Shown: piece by piece, positions 18,022 through 27,094 of the stretch
Layout: each line of letters starts with the position of its first letter
Position numbering within the stretch: the stretch's first letter is position 1
Assembly: GCA_004213885.1 (NCBI GenBank)
Contig: SGYL01000001.1
Coordinates: forward strand, 248,001 to 312,000
From: Alphaproteobacteria bacterium
GTDB taxonomy: Bacteria > Pseudomonadota > Alphaproteobacteria > Puniceispirillales > Marisalimonadaceae
Length of the DNA: 64,000 nucleotides
Reading direction: 5' to 3'
Program-made: the position numbers and the translations under genes
Notes under the pieces: generated by a model
Database searches by the model: none
Told to the model about the DNA's origin: nothing
The model's input: the letters and a program-made list of their open reading frames with translations, nothing else

Positions 18022-18824
18022 AAATTAATTTTCAAAATGAGTTTAGCAAAAGATTAACTACTTCGTTAATTTTAACAATTTTATTAATTGGGATTTTTTC
18101 TATCGGAAATATTGGGATCTATTTAATGGTTATGGTTTTAAGTTTTTTTTCTTTTTCAGAAATTAATAAGCTAAAAGATTTTAAAATAAAATTACAATTT
18201 TATATTCCATTTTTGATAATTATATATTTTTTAATTTCAAAAAGTAAAATATTTATTTTAAGTGATCAATTTTTATTAATTTTTTTTTCTTTAAGCTCTT
18301 TATTTATAATTATAAGTTTATTTCAAAAATCTAATATTCATTTTTCAATTATTGGGTTTTTAATAAACTCTACTTTTTTTTCAATAATTTATATAATTGC
18401 AAATCAAAATTTAGAATATAGATTGATTTTTATTATTGTTACAATAATTTCATTGTCTGATATTTTTGCCTATTTAACAGGAAAAAAATTTGGTAAATAT
18501 AAAATTTTTCCAAAAATTAGTCCTAATAAAACAATTGAGGGTTATATAGGAGGTGCTATTTGTTCTCTATTTTTATTTACAATAATATTCTTATATTACA
18601 ACTTAAATGATTTAAATTTAATTTTATATGTAATTATAATAATTATATCATCATTTATCGGTGATTTATATGTATCTTTTTTTAAAAGGAAGTTAAATAT
18701 TAAAGATTTGGGAAAGCTTTTCCCTGGTCATGGTGGTGTTTTAGATAGGATAGATAGTTGGTTGTTTTCATTCCCTTTATCATTTTTAATATTATACTTT
18801 AATCAGGTGAATGTTAATCCATGA
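18018..18824 (+). CDS. cdsA: Phosphatidate cytidylyltransferase
   Basis: CdsA makes CDP-diacylglycerol, the precursor of all phospholipids, in the inner membrane. The 268-residue protein is mostly hydrophobic helices and carries the family signature near its C-terminus, in KDLGKLFPGHGGVLDRIDSW. SDIFAYLTGKKFGK is also family-typical. The GTG at 18018 overlaps the uppS stop (GTGA), and dxr overlaps its end by four bases. Position between uppS and dxr is the normal alphaproteobacterial order. Confidence 0.94.
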   Translation: MKINFQNEFSKRLTTSLILTILLIGIFSIGNIGIYLMVMVLSFFSFSEINKLKDFKIKLQFYIPFLIIIYFLISKSKIFILSDQFLLIFFSLSSLFIIISLFQKSNIHFSIIGFLINSTFFSIIYIIANQNLEYRLIFIIVTIISLSDIFAYLTGKKFGKYKIFPKISPNKTIEGYIGGAICSLFLFTIIFLYYNLNDLNLILYVIIIIISSFIGDLYVSFFKRKLNIKDLGKLFPGHGGVLDRIDSWLFSFPLSFLILYFNQVNVNP

Positions 18825-19969
18825 CTTACAAAAATATAATTTTATTAGGTGCTACAGGTTCAATTGGAGCTTCAACTTTAAAACTAATTCGAAAGAAGCG
18901 AGAAAAATTTAATCTGGTAGGAGTATCCACTTATGAAAAAACTGAAGAATTAAAATTAATTTCAGAAGAATTCAATGTTAAAAATGTTTGTTTTTTTAAA
19001 AATGATCAAGGAATTACATTCGGTGAAAGTATAAACGTTATGAAAGGTCATCAAGGCCTTCTAGAATTAGCTTCTTTAAATTGTGATATAGTTGTTTCAG
19101 GTATATCAGGATTAGCTGGCTTAATGCCAGCTTATATGGCTTTAAAAAATGGAAATAATATTGCTATAGCAAATAAAGAACCACTTGTGGTTGCTGGTAA
19201 TATATTAATAGACTGTTCAAAAAAAAATAATGTAAAGATATTACCTGTTGACTCTGAACATAATTCAATATTTCAATGTTTTGATAATAATCTTCGAGAA
19301 AATATAAGTCATATTACTTTGACAGCTTCTGGTGGACCATTTTTAAATAGATCTCTTAATAGTTTTAAAGAAATTACTATTGAAGAAGCTCTAAAACATC
19401 CAAAGTGGGAAATGGGTAAAAAAATATCGATTGACAGTGCAACGTTAATTAATAAAGCTCTAGAAGTAATTGAAGCAGGATTTCTTTTTGAATTAAAATC
19501 TAATCAAATCAACGTCGTAATTCATCCTGAATCAATAATTCATGGTTTAGTACATTATAAAGATGGATCTGTGTTAGCGAACTTAGCATTACCCGACATG
19601 ATTAGTCCATTATCTGTAGCTATTGGTTACCCTGAAAGGTACAGTCTTGATTTACCTAAATTAGATCTAGTTGAAGTGTCACAATTAAATTTTTTCAAAC
19701 CTGATTTAAAAAAATTTCCTGGATTAAATTTTGGTTGGCATGCTCTAAATGAGCCCAATTATTTTTCTATAGTTTTAAATGCATCTAATGAGATTGCCGT
19801 AGATTTATTTTTAAAGAACAAAATAAAGTTTACTAGTATAGTAGAGATAATTGACAAATGTTTAAATGAACAAAAATTTAATTCTGCAAACAATCTAGAA
19901 GAAACTTTAGAAATAGATAAAATTTCTCGTATTTTTGCAAAAAAAATCTCGGAAAAATTTTATGTTTGA
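18821..19969 (+). CDS. dxr: 1-deoxy-D-xylulose 5-phosphate reductoisomerase
   Basis: Dxr converts DXP to MEP with NADPH, the committed step of the non-mevalonate isoprenoid pathway that also feeds UppS. The 382 residues show the NADPH-binding LLGATGSIGAST at the N-terminus, NKEPLV, the metal/substrate residues in DSEHNSIFQC, ASGGPF, and HPKWEMGKKISIDSATL. Length is typical. It overlaps cdsA by four bases and rseP by eight if rseP starts at 19962. Confidence 0.96.
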   Translation: MTYKNIILLGATGSIGASTLKLIRKKREKFNLVGVSTYEKTEELKLISEEFNVKNVCFFKNDQGITFGESINVMKGHQGLLELASLNCDIVVSGISGLAGLMPAYMALKNGNNIAIANKEPLVVAGNILIDCSKKNNVKILPVDSEHNSIFQCFDNNLRENISHITLTASGGPFLNRSLNSFKEITIEEALKHPKWEMGKKISIDSATLINKALEVIEAGFLFELKSNQINVVIHPESIIHGLVHYKDGSVLANLALPDMISPLSVAIGYPERYSLDLPKLDLVEVSQLNFFKPDLKKFPGLNFGWHALNEPNYFSIVLNASNEIAVDLFLKNKIKFTSIVEIIDKCLNEQKFNSANNLEETLEIDKISRIFAKKISEKFYV

Positions 19970-21038
19970 TAATACATTTTTTATATCATTAATTGGATTT
20001 CTGGTTATTCTTACGCCTTTGGTTTTTATTCATGAACTAGGTCATTATTTAGCTGCAATAAAAAATGGGGTTATTGTTGAACAGTTTTCTGTTGGTTTTG
20101 GTCCAGAATTAATTGGTTTCACTGATAAACATAATACTAGATGGAAAGTGTGTTTAATTCCATTTGGAGGATATGTAAAAATGAAAGGAGAATTACTTGT
20201 TAATAATGAAAATTATAAAAATAATTATGTAAATAAAGGATATTTTAATAATGCAAGTTTATTTGCTCGCTTATTAATAGTTTTTTCAGGTCCGTTAGCA
20301 AATATCGTTCTGGGAATTGTAATTATCTCAACATTATATTCTTTTCACGGAAGATATGAAGTGAAACCTGAAGTTAATCAAGTAGTACAAAATTCTCCTG
20401 CCGATAGATCAGGATTAAAACCAAATGATCAGATAATAAGTATTAATAACAAAAAAGTGTATAATTTTGAAGATATTAGAAAAATAGTTGTTCAACACCA
20501 GGATCAATTAAGTTTTGAAATTTTAAGAAACGAACAAATAATATTTTTTAATATAAAACCAGAAATATTAAATCCTAAAGATTTAGAAACAAAATCTTTT
20601 AAAATTGGTATAATCGCATCAAGTCCAATTTTAATTAAACATGATTTTATTTCTTCTATTTATTATGGATTAAAAGATACATTACTCTTAACTTATGAAT
20701 GGATAAAAGGATTTGTAAAATTAATAAGCTTTGATGTAGATAAAAAGGATATTGCAGGACCAATTGGAATTGCAAAAATTTCAGGTAATGCTATTTCTTT
20801 AGGACTCCCTAATTTTCTTTTTCTGATGGCTTTATTATCTATCAACCTTGGTTTAATAAACTTATTACCTATACCAGCCTTAGATGGCGGATATATTTTA
20901 ATGTATTTTACAGAATTTATTTTAGGACGGCCAATTGATCAAAAAATACAATTTAAATTAATCCAGATAGGAGTATTTTTTTTAATGTTATTAATGATAG
21001 TAATAACATTTTTTGATATTCAAAAATTATTTGTTTAA
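19962..21038 (+). CDS. rseP: Site-2 zinc metalloprotease RseP
   Basis: RseP cuts membrane anti-sigma factors and signal-peptide remnants in the inner membrane. The zinc-binding HELGHYLAA lies in the first membrane segment, one PDZ domain occupies the middle third (PADRSGLKPNDQIISINN), and NLLPIPALDGGY marks the second active-site segment. The ATG at 19962 is preferred over an in-frame start at 19935: it has GGA upstream, gives the normal short N-terminus and reduces the overlap with dxr to eight bases. The product then has 358 residues. It sits before bamA as in most proteobacteria. Confidence 0.94.
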   Translation: MFDNTFFISLIGFLVILTPLVFIHELGHYLAAIKNGVIVEQFSVGFGPELIGFTDKHNTRWKVCLIPFGGYVKMKGELLVNNENYKNNYVNKGYFNNASLFARLLIVFSGPLANIVLGIVIISTLYSFHGRYEVKPEVNQVVQNSPADRSGLKPNDQIISINNKKVYNFEDIRKIVVQHQDQLSFEILRNEQIIFFNIKPEILNPKDLETKSFKIGIIASSPILIKHDFISSIYYGLKDTLLLTYEWIKGFVKLISFDVDKKDIAGPIGIAKISGNAISLGLPNFLFLMALLSINLGLINLLPIPALDGGYILMYFTEFILGRPIDQKIQFKLIQIGVFFLMLLMIVITFFDIQKLFV

Positions 21039-21060
21039 TTTGAATTAAAATTGATATAAT
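21031..21060 (+). promoter_or_regulatory. Candidate promoter upstream of bamA
   Basis: TTGTTT at 21031-21036 and a perfect TATAAT at 21055-21060 are separated by 18 bases and overlap the end of rseP. A purine-rich AAGAGGGA ribosome-binding sequence follows before the bamA ATG. This could give bamA and the lipid A genes their own transcript. Confidence 0.4.
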
Positions 21061-21083
21061 GGTTAATTAGCTAAGAGGGAATC

Positions 21084-23348
21084 ATGAAAAGTAAAAACTC
21101 TTTTTTAATAATTATAATATTAATATTTTTAGATATAAGTGTATCTTTTTCAAATGATTACTTTATTAAAAAAGTTGAAATAACTGGAAATAAAAGAATT
21201 CCTTCATCTTTCATAACAAATATTACAAATAAATATTTTAATAAAAAAATTACTGATGAAGAAATTAATTTGATTACCAAAGATTTATACAAGTCTGATT
21301 TCTTTGATGATATAACAGTTAAAGTAGATAATGATACACTTCAAATTGAAGTTATAGAAACTCCAATAATCAATGAAATATATTTTTTTGGTAATAGTTT
21401 TTTTACAGAAGAGCAACTTAAAGACATAGTTAAAATCAATAAAAGAGATACGTTCAGCAAAAATAAACTAAATAATGCTATTGAAAGAATTAAATTACAA
21501 TATTCAAAAACTGGAAGAAAATTTGCGAAAGTTGAAGTTTCTAAAAAAGAACTTTCTCAATCAAGAGTTGATTTGTTATTTGAAATTACAGAAGGTGAGT
21601 TAGTTAAGGTTAACAATATTAATTTTTTTGGAAATAAAGTTTTTAGCAATGATAAATTAAAAACTGTAATTAAGACAAAAGAAAGTAAGTTTTATAGATT
21701 ATTTGGTAGTAGTGTATTTAAAGAAGAAAACATCATTTTGGACAAAAATTTATTAAAGAGGTTTTATAATAGAAGGGGGTTTATTGATTTTAAAGTCTTG
21801 TCATACAAAAGAGAATTACTTCCTGATTACACAGGATATAATTTAAACATTATTTTAAATGAAGGTAATCCTTTCGTTATTAACGATATTTTATTTCAAA
21901 ATGAACTGTCTAATATTAGTAAAAAAGCTCTTTTAAATCAGGTTGAATTCAAAAAAGGTGATATTTTTGACGAAAGAGCTCTTCAAGAGAGTATAAAAAA
22001 TATTAACAATTTTTTTGAAAAAGACGGATTTACATTTATCAAATTAAATTATGAAATTTTAAATAAAGATAATAAAAATTCCAAATTTGATCTTAAATTT
22101 ATCATTTCAGAAGCTGTTAAAAGTTATGTCAGAAGAATAAATATAACTGGAAATACTAGAACGCTTGATAAAGTCTTAAGAAGAGAATTATTAGTTTTAG
22201 AAGGAGATCCATTTAATGGGCAAAAATTAAAAGATTCTCTAAATGCTTTAAGAAGATTAGGTTATTTTAAATCTGTCAATGTTGAAATTTTAAAAACAGA
22301 AACCCCTGGGGTTGTTGATGTTGAAATTAAGGTAATTGAAGATTTGACTGGATCATTTTCATTTGGAATTGGGTATGACTCTGTTGAAAAAACTTCTTTT
22401 ACAATTGGCTTAAATGAAAAAAACTTTTTAGGAAAAGGTTTGAAAACTAGAATATCAATCCAATCTTCCGAAAAATCAACGAAATTTAATTTAGGTATTA
22501 CGGAACCATTTTTTCAAGATACACCTTTATCACTATCTGGTGATATTTTTGACCAAGAAATAGAAGTTGGAGATAAAGATATTGAAAAACAGGGTTTTGA
22601 TATTGGTTTTGGTTTTAACTATTACGATTACATTAATAGATTTGGTTATAGATATGTTAGCAGTAAAACAACTACAGATGATACTTTTACAGGAACTTCC
22701 ATTTCAGGAGAAGAGGGAATTGAAATAGAAACATCTTTACTTAATTATTCAATTTCTTCTAATAACACTGATAGTTTTTTAAATCCAACCGAAGGAGTTA
22801 AGAAATCTTTGAAGATGTCTATGGCAGGGGTAGGAGGTGACGCCAAATTTCTAAAAACAGAAGCTTCTTTTAAACAGTTTATTCCATTTAACTATGGTGA
22901 TTACATATTTAGTTATGGTACTAAATTAGGCACTATAACTTCTTTAGATGATGAAAAAATTACAAGTTCTAACAGATTTTATTTTAATTCTAATTCTATA
23001 AGAGGTTTTGATTCAAATGGAATTGGCCCTAGAGATAATGGAAATGATAATGGGGTTGGTGGTAATAATTTTTATACTGGTCAGGTTGAAGTTAAGTCAA
23101 GAAAACTTATACCAGGTGACTTAGGAATTGATATATCTGTTTTTTCTGATATTGGATCACTTTGGGATACAGATTATCCTACTAATGTAAAAGGTGTCAA
23201 TGACTCTAGTCCGAGAGCATCAGCTGGAGTAGCGATTTATTGGAATACTGCTGTAGGGCCTTTAAGCTTTATTTGGGGTTGGCCAATTAGTGAAGAAAAC
23301 TATGATAAGGATAATAATTTTAAATTTTCGATAGGGACTTCATTTTAA
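21084..23348 (+). CDS. bamA: Outer membrane protein assembly factor BamA
   Basis: BamA inserts beta-barrel proteins in the outer membrane. The 754 residues start with a signal peptide (hydrophobic core about 7-20), followed by five POTRA repeats to about residue 415 and a 16-stranded Omp85 barrel ending in a C-terminal phenylalanine (SIGTSF). The barrel-lid motif VRGF is present as IRGFDSNGIGPRD near residue 640. A good AGAGGG ribosome-binding sequence precedes the ATG. Neighbours rseP upstream and skp downstream are the usual ones. Confidence 0.96.
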   Translation: MKSKNSFLIIIILIFLDISVSFSNDYFIKKVEITGNKRIPSSFITNITNKYFNKKITDEEINLITKDLYKSDFFDDITVKVDNDTLQIEVIETPIINEIYFFGNSFFTEEQLKDIVKINKRDTFSKNKLNNAIERIKLQYSKTGRKFAKVEVSKKELSQSRVDLLFEITEGELVKVNNINFFGNKVFSNDKLKTVIKTKESKFYRLFGSSVFKEENIILDKNLLKRFYNRRGFIDFKVLSYKRELLPDYTGYNLNIILNEGNPFVINDILFQNELSNISKKALLNQVEFKKGDIFDERALQESIKNINNFFEKDGFTFIKLNYEILNKDNKNSKFDLKFIISEAVKSYVRRINITGNTRTLDKVLRRELLVLEGDPFNGQKLKDSLNALRRLGYFKSVNVEILKTETPGVVDVEIKVIEDLTGSFSFGIGYDSVEKTSFTIGLNEKNFLGKGLKTRISIQSSEKSTKFNLGITEPFFQDTPLSLSGDIFDQEIEVGDKDIEKQGFDIGFGFNYYDYINRFGYRYVSSKTTTDDTFTGTSISGEEGIEIETSLLNYSISSNNTDSFLNPTEGVKKSLKMSMAGVGGDAKFLKTEASFKQFIPFNYGDYIFSYGTKLGTITSLDDEKITSSNRFYFNSNSIRGFDSNGIGPRDNGNDNGVGGNNFYTGQVEVKSRKLIPGDLGIDISVFSDIGSLWDTDYPTNVKGVNDSSPRASAGVAIYWNTAVGPLSFIWGWPISEENYDKDNNFKFSIGTSF

Positions 23349-23354
23349 ATTGTT

Positions 23355-23969
23355 ATGAAATTTTCTTTTATCTTCATTAGTATATTTTTTTTTGTTTTAT
23401 CTAACATAAGTTTTAGTTATTCGTTAATTATATCCCAGGACCTATCAAAAAGAATAAATATTAGTAACCATATAAATTTGATAAATAATCCAAAAATTGG
23501 AATTGTAGATTTTAGAAATATTTTGAAAAAATCTATAACAATGAAAAAACTTGGAAAAGAGTTTCTTCAATTTGAGAGAAAACTTAATGAAAAAATTAAA
23601 AAAAAAGAAAAAATTTTAAGGAATAAAGAATTTAAATTATCATCAAATAAAACTAAAATTTCAAATGAACGATATAATAATGAAAAAAATAATTTAAATG
23701 AAGAAATTACAAATTTACAAAAGTTTGCTTTTGCTGAAAAAAAGGAGTTAAACTTATCATTTCAATTAATTCAGAAAAAGCTTAGAGATATTTTGGCATC
23801 TATAATAAAAACAATTTCAAAAGAAAAAAAAATTGATTTCGTCGTATTAAAAGAAAATATATTTTTAATAAATAATTTTGATTTAGACTTAACTAATGAA
23901 GCACTAAAAAAGTTTGATGAAAAAACATCTAATCTAAAAATACAATTTGTAAAAAAAAAAGGTAAGTAA
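23355..23969 (+). CDS. skp: OmpH/Skp family periplasmic chaperone
   Basis: Skp-type chaperones hold unfolded outer-membrane proteins in the periplasm before BamA. The 204-residue product has a clear signal peptide (hydrophobic 3-22), the family opening around KIGIVDFRNI (residues 47-56) and a long lysine/glutamate-rich coiled-coil tentacle region from about 65 to 150. Sequence conservation is weak, as usual for the family, so position between bamA and lpxD is a strong part of the call. Confidence 0.85.
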   Translation: MKFSFIFISIFFFVLSNISFSYSLIISQDLSKRINISNHINLINNPKIGIVDFRNILKKSITMKKLGKEFLQFERKLNEKIKKKEKILRNKEFKLSSNKTKISNERYNNEKNNLNEEITNLQKFAFAEKKELNLSFQLIQKKLRDILASIIKTISKEKKIDFVVLKENIFLINNFDLDLTNEALKKFDEKTSNLKIQFVKKKGK

Positions 23970-23970
23970 A

Positions 23971-25011
23971 TTGAATAAACGTTTTTTTAAGTTTAAAAAT
24001 GACCTTTCAATTAAAAGTATATTAGAATATTTAAATATTTCAGAAAATTTTTTTTACAAATACAATAGCAAAAATAATAATATAGATGATTTTAAAATTA
24101 ATCAGTTTTCATCATTATCAAATTCATCAGATAATAGTCTTATTTTTCTTAATAAAAGTATTAATTCCAACCTAAAAGACATTAAGGGTGTTTGTATAAC
24201 AGAACTATTATCAAAAGAAAATAAATTTAAAAACTATATTATAATTCCTTCAAAAAATCCAAAATTAGATTTTTGTAATTTAATCAATGAATTTTGTATA
24301 AAAAAAGAAAAAAAATCTGAATTTGTTAAAATTAATCATTCTTTAATCTCCAATACATCTATTAAAGGTTTAAATTTTACTATAGGAAATTTTTCGAAGA
24401 TAGATGCAAATGTTGAGATTGGGGATAATGTTGTTATCGGTAATAATGTTTCAATATCTCAAAATTGTTTGATTGGACACAATGTACATATAATGGATGG
24501 TGTTTGTATAGATTGTTCTATTATCGGAAACAACGTAACAATCTCACAAAATACAGTAATAGGAAAAAATGGATTTGGATTTCATTCAGGTTCTCCTAAT
24601 AGTCAGATTTTTTTTCATATTGGTGGTGTTGAAATTGGGAATGATGTATTTATTGGATCAAACTGTAATGTTGATAGAGGACACATTGATAATACAACTA
24701 TAGGTGATTTTGTAAGAGTAGATAATCAGGTACATATTGCTCATAATTGTCAAATTGGAAAAAACTCTATTTTGGCAGGAAAATCTGCTCTTTCTGGGTC
24801 TGTTAATTTGGGGGAAAATGTTATTCTTGCTGGTGATGTAGGTATTGTTGATAATATAACTATAGGACGTAACTCTCTTATTTCTGCAGGAACAAAAGTA
24901 TTTAAAAACTTTCCTGAAAATAGTAAGATTGGAGGCTATCCAGCAAGAAGTTTATATGATTGGCAAAAAATTCAGGTAAAATTAAATAAAATGTTGAGTA
25001 AAATAAAATGA
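23971..25011 (+). CDS. lpxD: UDP-3-O-acylglucosamine N-acyltransferase
   Basis: LpxD adds the second 3-hydroxyacyl chain (amide-linked) to the lipid A precursor. The 346 residues have an N-terminal uridine-binding domain and a left-handed beta-helix of hexapeptide repeats from about 125 to 315, with the catalytic histidine region FFHIGGVEIGNDVFIGSN. The start is TTG at 23971, with AAGG five to ten bases upstream and only one base after the skp stop. It overlaps fabZ by four bases. The N-terminal 100 residues are more divergent than the helix. Confidence 0.94.
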   Translation: MNKRFFKFKNDLSIKSILEYLNISENFFYKYNSKNNNIDDFKINQFSSLSNSSDNSLIFLNKSINSNLKDIKGVCITELLSKENKFKNYIIIPSKNPKLDFCNLINEFCIKKEKKSEFVKINHSLISNTSIKGLNFTIGNFSKIDANVEIGDNVVIGNNVSISQNCLIGHNVHIMDGVCIDCSIIGNNVTISQNTVIGKNGFGFHSGSPNSQIFFHIGGVEIGNDVFIGSNCNVDRGHIDNTTIGDFVRVDNQVHIAHNCQIGKNSILAGKSALSGSVNLGENVILAGDVGIVDNITIGRNSLISAGTKVFKNFPENSKIGGYPARSLYDWQKIQVKLNKMLSKIK

Positions 25012-25460
25012 ATAATTTTAAAACTATTACCCTAAATTATCATGAAATTATTGATTTGATACCTCATAGATACCCTTTTTTATTAATTGACAGAGTTGAA
25101 GAAATAATTGTAAATGAAAGTGCTACTGGCATAAAAAATGTCACAATTAATGAAAATTATTTTACTGGTCATTTCCCGGATTTTCCAGTTATGCCAGGCG
25201 TTTTGATTGTAGAAGCTATGGCTCAAACCGCCGCATGTCTTATGTCTTATTCGAATAAAAGCCTTCAAAAGAGAAAAGCTGTTTTCTTAACAGGTATTGA
25301 GGATACAAAATTTAAAAAAATGACTACTCCTGGTGATATATTAAAAGTAAAAGTAAAAGTAATAAGTAATAGACAAAATTTTTACAAATTTTCTGCAACT
25401 GCTCATATTGAAGATATTTTGGTGGCTGCATCTAATTTTTCAGCAATGCTACAGAGTTAA
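25008..25460 (+). CDS. fabZ: 3-hydroxyacyl-ACP dehydratase
   Basis: FabZ dehydrates 3-hydroxyacyl-ACP in fatty acid elongation and competes with LpxA and LpxD for the same substrate pool. The 150 residues form a hotdog fold with IPHRYPFLLIDRV and the catalytic His/Glu in GHFPDFPVMPGVLIVEAMAQ. It overlaps lpxD by four bases and lies before lpxA in the standard lipid A cluster. Confidence 0.97.
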   Translation: MNNFKTITLNYHEIIDLIPHRYPFLLIDRVEEIIVNESATGIKNVTINENYFTGHFPDFPVMPGVLIVEAMAQTAACLMSYSNKSLQKRKAVFLTGIEDTKFKKMTTPGDILKVKVKVISNRQNFYKFSATAHIEDILVAASNFSAMLQS

Positions 25461-25465
25461 TCATT

Positions 25466-26269
25466 ATGCCAAATAAAATTCACCATACTGCAATTGTTTC
25501 TGATGGATCAATATTAGATGGTGACGAAATAGAAATTGGCCCTTACTCAATTATTGGCCCTAAAGTTATTATTGGCGATAACTCGAAAGTACATTCTCAC
25601 TGTGTAATTGAAGGGGACACAGTAATAGGTAAAAATAATCAATTCTCTCCATTTTCAGCCATAGGTTCATTTCCTCAGCACAGTAAATTTACTGGTGGAA
25701 CGTCAAAATTAATTATTGGTGATAATAACATTTTTAGAGAACATGTTACAATTCATCCGGGCACAGAAATTGGATCAAAAATAACAACAATTGGAAATAA
25801 TGGTTTATTCATGGTTGGATGTCATGTTGCACATGATTGTATAGTTGGTGATAATGTGATTTTTGTTAATGGGGCAGTTATTGGTGGGCATGTTGAAATT
25901 GGGGATTATTGCTATTTAGGAGGTTACTCAGCTGTTCATCAATTTTGTAGAATTGGAAAACATGCTATAATTGGAGCAAGTACAATGGTTGAAGGTGATG
26001 TCATTCCTTTTTCTTCAGTTGTAGGAGCTAGAGGAAAATTGAGTGGATTAAATTTAGTAGGATTAAAGAGAAGATCTTTCAAACGAGATGATATAAAATT
26101 ACTTAGACAAGTATATAGATTGTTATTTGCACCAGAAGGAACTTTCACTGAGAGGTTGCGTGAAGTTGAAGAAGTTTTTGGTAATAAGCCACTAGCTAAT
26201 GAAATTTTGAATTTTTTAAATAATAATTCACATAGATCAATTGTACACCCAGGGTCAAATAATTCGTGA
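25466..26269 (+). CDS. lpxA: UDP-N-acetylglucosamine O-acyltransferase
   Basis: LpxA performs the first lipid A step, acylating UDP-GlcNAc at O-3. The 267 residues show the N-terminal hexapeptide beta-helix starting IHHTAIV, the catalytic histidine in MVGCHVAHDC, GGYSAVHQFCRIG, and the C-terminal helical domain with VGLKRRSF. Length matches the family. It overlaps lpxI by four bases. Confidence 0.97.
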   Translation: MPNKIHHTAIVSDGSILDGDEIEIGPYSIIGPKVIIGDNSKVHSHCVIEGDTVIGKNNQFSPFSAIGSFPQHSKFTGGTSKLIIGDNNIFREHVTIHPGTEIGSKITTIGNNGLFMVGCHVAHDCIVGDNVIFVNGAVIGGHVEIGDYCYLGGYSAVHQFCRIGKHAIIGASTMVEGDVIPFSSVVGARGKLSGLNLVGLKRRSFKRDDIKLLRQVYRLLFAPEGTFTERLREVEEVFGNKPLANEILNFLNNNSHRSIVHPGSNNS

Positions 26270-27093
26270 AAAGTTGTATTATTGCAGGCGAAGGTAAATT
26301 ACCAATATTATTAGCAGAAAAAAATAAAGATTTTGATGTGATTGTAATAAGTACTCTTTCAGTATCAAGTGATTTTAAAAATAAAACATATATGGTTGAT
26401 ATGCTTGATTTTAATGAAATGATTAAAATATTTAAAACCTATAATATAAAAAAAATAATTTTTGCTGGTAAATTTTATCGACAAAAAAATTATAGAAAAA
26501 AAATTTCTAAAGAAGTTAAAAAAATATTAGATGAAACTAAATTTTTTGGTGATGATTCAACTTTGAAAAAAATTAAAAATTTTTTTGAAAACAATGGTTT
26601 TGAAGTAGTTTCACCCAATACTTTACTAAAACATAATTTTAAAGCTAATGAAATGATTTTTAATAAGAAAATTCGTAATGATGAAAACTTAAAATATCTT
26701 CGAAACACAATTAAAATTGGTAAAAATGTATTAGATTTAATATCAAAATTTGATATTGGACAATCAATTGTTGCTCGAAAAAATCATATCTTAGGTATTG
26801 AAGGTATTGAGGGAACTAACGAATTAATTAAGAGATGTGGAAAATTCTATAATAAACAATTAAATGAAGACAATTTATTTGGTCCTGTTTTAATCAAACT
26901 ACCTAAGTTAGATCAGACACTAGATTTAGATATACCTGTAATAGGTATTGATACGATAAAATTAGCTCATAAGTACAATTATTTTGGTATAGGGTTTTCG
27001 CAAACAGGTGTGCTCATAATAAATGAACCTGAAATTAGATCTTTTTGTGAGAGTAAAAACTTTTATTTATATTGTATAGGTAATAAAGATTAA
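26266..27093 (+). CDS. lpxI: UDP-2,3-diacylglucosamine pyrophosphatase LpxI
   Basis: LpxI (formerly DUF1009) hydrolyses UDP-2,3-diacylglucosamine to lipid X in alphaproteobacteria, replacing LpxH. The 275 residues open with the family-typical IIAGEGKLPILLAE, followed by a first domain and a C-terminal domain with GIEGIEGTNELIKRCG and GIDTIKLA. The start is GTG at 26266 overlapping the lpxA stop. The segment that in relatives reads about QD-x-R-x-DLP is here QTLDLDIP near 217-224, so a residue I remember as catalytic (Asp225 in Caulobacter) may be replaced by Thr218. Position between lpxA and lpxB supports the role. Confidence 0.88.
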   Translation: MKSCIIAGEGKLPILLAEKNKDFDVIVISTLSVSSDFKNKTYMVDMLDFNEMIKIFKTYNIKKIIFAGKFYRQKNYRKKISKEVKKILDETKFFGDDSTLKKIKNFFENNGFEVVSPNTLLKHNFKANEMIFNKKIRNDENLKYLRNTIKIGKNVLDLISKFDIGQSIVARKNHILGIEGIEGTNELIKRCGKFYNKQLNEDNLFGPVLIKLPKLDQTLDLDIPVIGIDTIKLAHKYNYFGIGFSQTGVLIINEPEIRSFCESKNFYLYCIGNKD

Positions 27094-27094
27094 T

